This document shows positions 58,496-64,000 of a DNA stretch of 64,000 nt, one piece after another. Numbering within the stretch: the stretch's first letter is position 1; every line of letters starts with the position of its first letter. The notes below the pieces were generated by a model. It was given only the letters and a program-made list of their open reading frames with translations. It searched no databases and was not told the DNA's origin. The stretch comes from WHSW01 sp963729075 (GTDB lineage: Bacteria > Actinomycetota > Thermoleophilia > Solirubrobacterales > 70-9): NCBI GenBank assembly GCA_963729075.1, contig CAVSMU010000003.1, forward strand, positions 310,001-374,000. The letters are read 5' to 3'. The position numbers and the translations under genes were made by a program.

Positions 58496-59908
58496 CTAGC
58501 CCGCGACCGCGTTGGCGGAGCGGGCCGCCTCAACCATCTCGTCGATGCGGCAGAACTTGATCCTGGGCCGGCCATGGGGCTCCCCGGCAGCGACCTCGGC
58601 GCGGTCGATCGCCTGCCAGCCGACATAGGTGACGTGGTCGGCCGCGCGCTCGGCCAGGACCTCCTCGATCGGCGTCTCGACCGGGTCGCGCTCGGGAACC
58701 GCCCCCGCCGCGAGATCCTCGAACAGGTTGACGATCGTCTCATGCGCGTCCTTCTTGTTGGTGCCGATGACGCCCGAGGGGCCGCGCTTGATCCAGCCGA
58801 CCGCGTAGTGGCCGGCAACCTGCTCGCCGCTCTCGGGGTCGATGACGCGGCCGCCGTCGTTGGGGATCAGCCCGCGGCCCGAGTCGAACGGGATCCCCTC
58901 GAGGCCGACGCCCCGGTAGCCGATCGATCGCAGCACCAGGCCGCACTCGATCTCCTCGCGCCCGCCGGCGTCGCGGGCGCGGATCGCCCCGGACTCGTCG
59001 CGGTAGAGCTCGTTGCGACCGAGCACGAGGCTCTCGACCTTGCCGTCGCCCCGGATCTCGACCGGCGAGCAGCAGAACCGCATCAGCACCCGCTTCGGCT
59101 TGCCCTCGGGGGCGCGCTCCGAGAAGGCGGTGAAGATCTCGACGTTGCGCCGGTGCGTCGGGTCGCAGTCCTCGGAGTCGAAGTACTCGCGGCTCGCGGG
59201 GTCGAGCTCCATCTCGCCCGGATCGATGACGATGTCGGCGTCGGTGAGCTCGCCGAGCTCGCGGACCTCCGGGTTCGTGAACGCGGCCTGCACGGGGCCG
59301 CGGCGGCCGACGACCACGATCTCCTCGATCCCGGAGCCGGCCAGCGCCTCGATCGCGTGGTCGGCGGTGTCGGTGATGTCGAGCTCGGCCCGCGGCAGGG
59401 CGAGCATCCGGGCGACGTCGGCGGCGACGTTGCCGTTGCCGATCACGACGGCGCGCTTGACCGAGAGGTCGAACTCGCGGTCGGCGAAGTCGGGGTGGGC
59501 GTTGTACCAGTTGACGAACTCGGTGGCCGCATGGGACCCACGCAGGTCCTCGCCGGGGATGCCGAGCTTGCGGTCGGTCGCGGTCCCGTAGGCATAGACG
59601 ACCGCGTTGTAATGTCGCTCGAGGTCGGCGACGCTCAGCTCGCGCCCGATCTCGACGTTGCCGAAGAAGCGAAAGCCCTCGCTGGCGGCGGTCTTCTCGT
59701 AGCGGCGGATGACGTTCTTGATCTTCGGATGGTCGGGGGCGACGCCGGCCCGGACGAGCCCGAACGGCGTCGGCAGGCGGTCGAACATGTCGACCTCGAC
59801 CGTGCGCTCGGCGTCGGCGAACAGCGATTCGGCGGCGTAGAAGCCGGCCGGCCCCGAGCCGACGATGGCGACGCGGAGCGGATTCTTGTCGGTCCCGAGG
59901 TCTCCCAT
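58496..59908 (-). CDS. fprA: Ferredoxin/flavodoxin-NADP+ reductase (adrenodoxin-reductase type)
   Basis: A 470-residue FAD enzyme of the FprA/adrenodoxin reductase family, moving electrons between NADPH and ferredoxin. FAD motif AIVGSGPAGFYAAESL at residues about 14-29, DRLPTPFGLVRAGVAPDHPK, and NADP motif VIGNGNVAADVARML near 160. The ending VIGTNKKDAHETIVNL is conserved. ATG 59908 follows directly on the conserved NPLRVAIVG block; the longer frame upstream is antisense to the next gene. It could supply electrons to ferredoxin-dependent enzymes such as BioB. Confidence 0.94.
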   Translation of the reverse strand: MGDLGTDKNPLRVAIVGSGPAGFYAAESLFADAERTVEVDMFDRLPTPFGLVRAGVAPDHPKIKNVIRRYEKTAASEGFRFFGNVEIGRELSVADLERHYNAVVYAYGTATDRKLGIPGEDLRGSHAATEFVNWYNAHPDFADREFDLSVKRAVVIGNGNVAADVARMLALPRAELDITDTADHAIEALAGSGIEEIVVVGRRGPVQAAFTNPEVRELGELTDADIVIDPGEMELDPASREYFDSEDCDPTHRRNVEIFTAFSERAPEGKPKRVLMRFCCSPVEIRGDGKVESLVLGRNELYRDESGAIRARDAGGREEIECGLVLRSIGYRGVGLEGIPFDSGRGLIPNDGGRVIDPESGEQVAGHYAVGWIKRGPSGVIGTNKKDAHETIVNLFEDLAAGAVPERDPVETPIEEVLAERAADHVTYVGWQAIDRAEVAAGEPHGRPRIKFCRIDEMVEAARSANAVAG

Positions 59909-59951
59909 GCGAGCGCGAAAGCGTAGGGGATGCCGCGGGCGACCCGTAGGG

Positions 59952-59957
59952 TAGGCT
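59952..59957 (+). promoter_or_regulatory. -10 box of the DUF6636-like gene
   Basis: TAGGCT lies 7 bases before ATG 59965; TAGGGT partly overlaps upstream. There is no RBS. Confidence 0.45.
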
Positions 59958-59964
59958 GCGCCGC

Positions 59965-60375
59965 ATGGCTCGCCGCCTGGCGCTCCCGGTCGCAGTCCTG
60001 GCGCTCTTGGTCTGCGCGCCGACGGCATCGGCAAGCCTCGCCCAGTTCCAGTCCCCGAGCGGCAATATCGGCTGCTACGTCTTCGGCCAGGGGGCGCGCT
60101 GCGACATCCGCAACAAGCAGTGGGAGGCGCCGCCGCCGCCCGCGTCGTGCGAGCTCGACTGGGGCTTCGGCCTCACGGTCGTCAGGCACGGGCGCGGCAA
60201 CTACGTCTGCGCCGGCGACACCGCGATCGATCGGGGCAGCCCGGTGCTTCGCTACGGCGACCGGATCACGCGCGGCCGCTTCCGCTGCAAGAGCAAGCAG
60301 AGCGGGATCAGGTGCGTGAACCGCCGCAACGCGCACGGCTTCAAGATCTCGAAGCAGCGCGCCCAGCTGTTCTAG
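59965..60375 (+). CDS. Secreted DUF6636-like protein
   Basis: A 136-residue exported protein. The signal peptide is ALPVAVLALLVCAPTASA. The mature part carries FQSPSGNIGCYVFGQGARCD, a W-E-A-P segment, NYVCAGDT, LRYGDRITRGRFRCKSKQSG and IRCVNRRNAHGFKIS, the pattern of DUF6636 with six or more cysteines, probably in disulfides. Such proteins are abundant and unstudied in Thermoleophilia and other actinobacteria. It is convergent with hemQ (4-base overlap). Confidence 0.85.
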   Translation: MARRLALPVAVLALLVCAPTASASLAQFQSPSGNIGCYVFGQGARCDIRNKQWEAPPPPASCELDWGFGLTVVRHGRGNYVCAGDTAIDRGSPVLRYGDRITRGRFRCKSKQSGIRCVNRRNAHGFKISKQRAQLF

Positions 60376-61079
60376 GGCCCGACCAGAGCCGTTGCGGCGC
60401 GCGGCGTGGCGGTGCCGTCGAGAGCGTCGAGTGCTCGCCCCACCGACATCGCGATGCAGGTGAAGATCGGGGTGTCGCGCAGGGTGTAGGCGCTCGACTC
60501 GGAGCCGCGCAGCTCCTGGACGAGGTCGAGGAACTCGCCAGGGTCGTCGCACTCGAACGAGACGACGAACTCCTGGTCGTCGAGTCCGAATGAGTACGCG
60601 GTGTTGATCGTGATCTCCGGGTAGCGGCGACCGATCTCGATGTGCTCCGCCATCACGGCCCGGCGCTGGTCGAGGGCCAACCGGTACCACTCCCGCTTCT
60701 TGTCGAGCGGGTACACGATGCAGTAGCGGCGGTCCGAGGTGCAGATCTCCGGCCTGGCCTCGGACTCCGAGTACGGCGAGTGCTTGGTCATCGCCAGGTA
60801 GGAGTGGGGGATCGTGGCCCACTTGGCGAGCCCGCTCTGTGCCAGGACCACGTGGAAGGTGTGGATGTCCTCGAGCACCGGGCTCTGCGCGAGGAGCATG
60901 AGGTCGGTGTCGCCGCGCATGCCGACGGTCGAGTACGCGCGCAGCGAGCGATCGGTGGCGAAGTCGTCGCAGGCGGCGACGAACTCCCGTTTATCCTCCG
61001 CCCGCGCCTCGGCGTCGCGGCGCTGCCAGGCGGGGTCGAGCTTGAAGAAGGTGAACTTGGCAAACGTGCGGTCGGCCAT
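60372..61079 (-). CDS. Coproheme decarboxylase/chlorite dismutase family (HemQ-like)
   Basis: A 235-residue haem protein of the HemQ/chlorite-dismutase family. It has KFTFFKLDPAWQRR, YSTVGMRGDTDLMLLAQSP, PHSYLAMTKHSPYSE (candidate His ligand region) and YSFGLDDQEFVVSFECDDPG, then YTLRDTPIFT. In actinobacteria HemQ completes haem synthesis by decarboxylating coproheme. The distal chlorite-dismutase arginine could not be assigned with certainty, so a peroxidase-like role is possible. ATG 61079 has a TAGCAT -10 box 7 bases upstream. The divergent membrane-protein gene starts within 8 bases. Confidence 0.88.
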   Translation of the reverse strand: MADRTFAKFTFFKLDPAWQRRDAEARAEDKREFVAACDDFATDRSLRAYSTVGMRGDTDLMLLAQSPVLEDIHTFHVVLAQSGLAKWATIPHSYLAMTKHSPYSESEARPEICTSDRRYCIVYPLDKKREWYRLALDQRRAVMAEHIEIGRRYPEITINTAYSFGLDDQEFVVSFECDDPGEFLDLVQELRGSESSAYTLRDTPIFTCIAMSVGRALDALDGTATPRAATALVGP

Positions 61080-61086
61080 CGTGCCG

Positions 61087-61092
61087 ATGCTA
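61087..61092 (-). promoter_or_regulatory. -10 box of the hemQ-like gene
   Basis: TAGCAT on the minus strand, 7 bases before ATG 61079. It lies inside the first codons of the divergent gene. Confidence 0.45.
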
Positions 61093-62949
61093 GCGGCAGC
61101 AACGCTGGTCCTCGGGCCCTCCACAGCCGCTGCACAGCCCGGCCCCCCCGACCCCGAACGCGTGGTGATAGCGGTCCTGCCCTACGGGACCACGGTCGAG
61201 CAGATCGCCGAGAACGAAGAGCTCGCCCCGGGCGTGGTGAGCGCCGGGCTCGGGGCGGTCCCGGTCGCGCAGACGTTCCTCGACGTGAGCCAGGGCAACC
61301 GGGCGAACGAGGACCTATACGACGAGGACCTGCCGCGCCTCTACCTCCGCGACGGACAGGTCCCGGCGCGGCTCTGGGCGAAGGTCGTCGAGCGAGCCGA
61401 GAGCGCCCCGGCGAACATCGTGCCCGGGCTGCTCGCCGCATCGATGACCGCCGCCGGCGTGCCGGTCGCGGCGGAGGGCGACAGCGGGCTCGCGACGTTG
61501 ATGGCGGTCGACCGCGCGGGCGCGGTCCGGATCGCGGACCCGGTCGCCTGCCGGGCCGGCTGCGGGACCGGGCTGAGCGTGCTCCGCGCGCGCCTCGCGG
61601 AGCTGCCCACGCTCGTGGACCATCTGGGAGCCGACGATCTGCTGATCGCGTTCGCGGCCGGAGCGCGAGCCGACCAGGAGCTGCTGCCCGCCGGGATCGC
61701 CGGCCCCGGGTTCGAAGGCAACCTGACGTCGGCCTCGACGAGGACCGACGGCGTGGTCACCACGACCGACATCGCACCCACCGTGCTCGACCACCTCGGG
61801 GTCGAGGTGCCGGACGACATGAACGGGAGCGAGATCACCTCGGCCGACACGCGCGACCCGGTGGCCGTGGCCGACCTCCAGGAGCGGCTCGACTCCCGGC
61901 CGAGCAGGGACGTCGTCGCGCTGCTGCCGCTCGCGATCTGGCTCGCGCTCAGCGGGTTGGCCGCCATCGTGTGGCGGCGGCCCGGCGCGCGGGTCGCATT
62001 GCGGCTGCTCGGACTCGCCGCGGCCCTCGGGCCGCTGCTGCTGCTCCTCGCAGCGGCGCTCGACGCCAGCACGTTCGTCTCGACGCTGCTGATGGGAGTC
62101 GGCTCAGTCGTCGCCGCGCTCGCCGTCGACCGGCTCGTGCCCGGCTACGCGGGCCTGGCCCTCGCCTGCGGACTCACGGTCGGCGCCTACGCCGTGGACG
62201 TCGTCGTCGGCTCGCCGCTGACCTCGCTGTCGGTGCTCGGCCCGAACCCCGGCTACGGGGTGCGCTTCTTCGGGATCGGCAACGAGCTGGAGGCGATCCT
62301 CACCACGCTCACCCTGGTCGGCACCGGGGCGGCGCTGGCGACGCGAGTCGGCATCGAACGGCCCGCGGCGGCCGGCTGGTTCGCCGGCATCGCCCTGCTG
62401 GCGACCGTCGCGTTCGCGCCGGGCCGGTTCGGCGCCGACGTCGGCGCGGCGATCGTGCTCGGCGTCGGCGGCGCGACCGCCGCGGTCTTGGCGCTCGGCC
62501 TGCCGCGTGGGCGCGCGATCCTGGTCGTCGCCGGAGGCGGCGCGCTCGCACTCGCCGGCCTACTGCTGATCGACCTCGCCCTCGGCGGCGCTCACCTGAG
62601 CCGCTCCGTGCTCGGCGCGGGCCAGGCGGGCGACGTGCTCGACGTGCTCGAACGGCGCCTGACGCTGATGACGAACACCTTCATCCACCCGGTGTACCCG
62701 GAGCTCCTCGGGGCGGCGGTGCTCGTGCTCGGTGCCGGCCTCGTCTGGCACCGGAGGGTGCTCGCTTGGTTCGGGCAGGCGTGGCAGGCGCGCAGCGGCT
62801 TCCTCGGGGCGCTGGCAGGCGTGCTCGTGGGGACGTTCGCCAATGACTCGGGCTCGGTCCTGCTCGTCATCGGAACGATCTATTTGGCGATCTCCGCGGC
62901 GTTCTTCTGGGCGACGCCGGGGCCGCGCGTTGCTGGACGAGTCAGGTAG
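61087..62949 (+). CDS. Polytopic membrane protein with phosphatase/sulfatase-like ectodomain
   Basis: About 620 residues. An N-terminal signal-like segment (MLAAATLVLGPSTAAAQ) is followed by a soluble domain (about 20-270) that ends TTTDIAPTVLDHLGVEVPDD, a motif typical of alkaline-phosphatase/sulfatase folds, though the usual metal-site motifs are weak. A membrane domain with nine or more spans follows (LPLAIWLALSGLAAIVWRR to LLVIGTIYLAISAAFFWATP), containing NPGYGVRFFGIGNELEAIL. The function is unknown; a cell-wall or polysaccharide export role is conceivable because a PimA-like transferase follows. The start could be GTG 61081, or further upstream within the hemQ region, because no promoter is visible on this strand. 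Confidence 0.78.
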   Translation: MLAAATLVLGPSTAAAQPGPPDPERVVIAVLPYGTTVEQIAENEELAPGVVSAGLGAVPVAQTFLDVSQGNRANEDLYDEDLPRLYLRDGQVPARLWAKVVERAESAPANIVPGLLAASMTAAGVPVAAEGDSGLATLMAVDRAGAVRIADPVACRAGCGTGLSVLRARLAELPTLVDHLGADDLLIAFAAGARADQELLPAGIAGPGFEGNLTSASTRTDGVVTTTDIAPTVLDHLGVEVPDDMNGSEITSADTRDPVAVADLQERLDSRPSRDVVALLPLAIWLALSGLAAIVWRRPGARVALRLLGLAAALGPLLLLLAAALDASTFVSTLLMGVGSVVAALAVDRLVPGYAGLALACGLTVGAYAVDVVVGSPLTSLSVLGPNPGYGVRFFGIGNELEAILTTLTLVGTGAALATRVGIERPAAAGWFAGIALLATVAFAPGRFGADVGAAIVLGVGGATAAVLALGLPRGRAILVVAGGGALALAGLLLIDLALGGAHLSRSVLGAGQAGDVLDVLERRLTLMTNTFIHPVYPELLGAAVLVLGAGLVWHRRVLAWFGQAWQARSGFLGALAGVLVGTFANDSGSVLLVIGTIYLAISAAFFWATPGPRVAGRVR

Positions 62950-63012
62950 GGGGCGGCGGGTGACGCGCCGCAGACGGGGGTTAGCCGTACACGCCTCCGC
63001 GGCTCGGCTGGG

Positions 63013-63018
63013 TACCCT
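63013..63018 (+). promoter_or_regulatory. -10 box of the GT4 gene
   Basis: TACCCT lies 6 bases before GTG 63025, without an RBS. A leaderless start is likely. Confidence 0.45.
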
Positions 63019-63024
63019 ACGCGG

Positions 63025-64000
63025 GTGCGCATCGCCATAGTCTCGCCCTACTCCTGGACCTACGGGGGCGGTGTCAACAGGCACGTCGAGGCGCTCGCGT
63101 GCGAGTTGATCGACCGCGACCACGAGCTTCGCGTGCTCGCCCCCTGGGACCCACCCGACCGCCGGAGCCGGTTGGTCCACCGCGCCGCGCCGGAGGTCCG
63201 TCGCCCGCCTGACTACCTCGTCCCGCTCAACCGCACCTTCGCGGTCCGGGGCAACGGCTCGGTGACGAACCTCCACTGGCTGCCGACCGGCGTGGCGCGG
63301 ATGCGCCGCGAGCTGCGCGCCTTTGCTCCGGACGTCGTCCACGTGCACGAACCGGTGGCGCCGATGCTGGGCTGGGGCGCCGCGACTTTCCCGGAAGCAC
63401 CGGTGGTCGGCACCTTTCACGCGTACTCGAACAACAAGTTCACGAACGGGATCGGGATCGTCGCCGGGGGGCGGCGCCGGTTCAATCGCATGCACGCGCG
63501 CATCGCGGTCTCCGAGGCGGCGGCATGGACCGGACAGCGGTTCTTCGGCGGCCGCTACGAGGTGATCCCCAACGGCGTCGACACGGCGGCGCCCCCGGCC
63601 GGCCCGAAGCCGACGTCCGACGAGCTGCGGGTGCTCTTCGTCGGCCGCGCCGAGGAGCGCAAGGGCCTGCCGGTGCTGCTCGCGGCGTTCGGCGCGCTCG
63701 TCGAGCACGAGCGCGCGAAGCTGACCGTGATCGGCGTCTCGGACGCCGACGTCCGCCGCTACGTCGCCGACCCCGAGGTCGAGGCGAAGGTCGATGCTCG
63801 TGGCCGCGTGCCGGCCGAGGAGCTCTGGCGGACGTTGCACGAGTCCGACGTGCTCTGCGCGCCATCGCTCACCGGCGAGAGCTTCGGGATGATCCTCACC
63901 GAGGCCTTCGCGGCCGGCACGCCGGTGATCGCCTCCAACATCGCGGGATACGCCGACGTGGTCACCGAGGGCGTCGACGGTGTGCTCGTGCCCCCGGCGG
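63025..64000 (+). CDS. GT4 glycosyltransferase (PimA-like), partial
   Basis: The frame runs open to the right edge (325 codons seen). It is a GT-B retaining glycosyltransferase: IAIVSPYSWTYGGGVNRHVE (N-terminal Gly-rich loop), HEPVAPMLGWGAA, GTFHAYSNNK, IPNGVD, FVGRAEERKGLPVLLAAF and GESFGMILTEAFAAGTPVIA with the ExxxE-type donor site. The pattern is closest to phosphatidylinositol mannosyltransferase PimA and related GDP-mannose enzymes. If so, it would act on the inner membrane face to start PIM-type glycolipids. Substrate assignment is inference. The C-terminal end is missing. Confidence 0.85.
   Translation, partial: MRIAIVSPYSWTYGGGVNRHVEALACELIDRDHELRVLAPWDPPDRRSRLVHRAAPEVRRPPDYLVPLNRTFAVRGNGSVTNLHWLPTGVARMRRELRAFAPDVVHVHEPVAPMLGWGAATFPEAPVVGTFHAYSNNKFTNGIGIVAGGRRRFNRMHARIAVSEAAAWTGQRFFGGRYEVIPNGVDTAAPPAGPKPTSDELRVLFVGRAEERKGLPVLLAAFGALVEHERAKLTVIGVSDADVRRYVADPEVEAKVDARGRVPAEELWRTLHESDVLCAPSLTGESFGMILTEAFAAGTPVIASNIAGYADVVTEGVDGVLVPPA

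Overview
The window is about 70% G+C and almost fully coding, with ATG/GTG/TTG starts and genes on both strands. Many genes have an actinobacterial -10 box (TAnnnT) only 6-11 bases before the start codon, which implies leaderless mRNAs. Gene content (SigF-type partner switching, ECF42 with a DGPF partner, HemQ, DUF3618/DUF4235/holin-like envelope genes, several acyl-CoA dehydrogenases, a 3-keto-acid cleavage enzyme, a PimA-like glycosyltransferase) fits a soil-type high-GC actinobacterium, plausibly of the Thermoleophilia/Solirubrobacterales lineage. That placement is inference; no rRNA or tRNA gene was found.

Layout. 0-1.1 kb: ECF sigma factor and a coupled membrane partner. 1.2-5.9 kb: biotin synthesis (bioB fused to bioF, bioD, bioA). 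5.9-11.6 kb: a DNA glycosylase, two overlapping sulfatases, a patatin and a VOC protein. 11.7-15.9 kb: a five-gene leftward operon of low-complexity, 11-mer-repeat and SRPBCC proteins, resembling accessory genes of actinobacterial gas-vesicle clusters but with no gvpA in view. 16.1-17.1 kb: an enoyl-CoA hydratase and a small biotin carrier. 17.2-20.1 kb: a glycosyltransferase and an envelope module (holin-like, DUF3618, DUF4235, YihY). 20.1-28.5 kb: glycerol kinase, an acyltransferase, a metallo-hydrolase, two SDRs, a DUF559-type protein and an MMPL transporter. 28.5-32.4 kb: secreted or surface proteins (beta-propeller repeats, a lipoprotein, RTX-like repeats, a degenerate serine-hydrolase fold). 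32.4-43.9 kb: acyl-CoA catabolism (three acyl-CoA dehydrogenases, enoyl-CoA hydratase, biotin-dependent carboxyltransferase, BKACE, CoA-transferase, MerR) with an ECF42/YCII pair in the middle. 44.2-49.2 kb: general stress signalling (SigF-type sigma, STAS antagonist, GAF/PAS PP2C phosphatase). 49.3-51.8 kb: nitrilase-TetR operon and a second holin/DUF3618/DUF4235 module. 51.8-57.3 kb: DegV, an epimerase, ErpA, an ABC-F ATPase, monothiol glutaredoxin and BolA (Fe-S trafficking). 57.3-64 kb: an AAA ATPase under two palindromes, FprA, HemQ, a polytopic membrane protein with a phosphatase-like ectodomain, and a GT4 glycosyltransferase cut by the right edge.

Working together: biotin made by the bio genes would serve the biotin carrier at 17 kb and the carboxyltransferase at 40 kb, which sit among acyl-CoA oxidation genes. 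ErpA, glutaredoxin, BolA, FprA and HemQ form an Fe-S/haem neighbourhood.

Caution: at least eight otherwise conserved genes between 14 and 31 kb carry single-base frameshifts. They look more like indels of a long-read or metagenomic assembly than real decay; frameshifted genes are reported as single loci.
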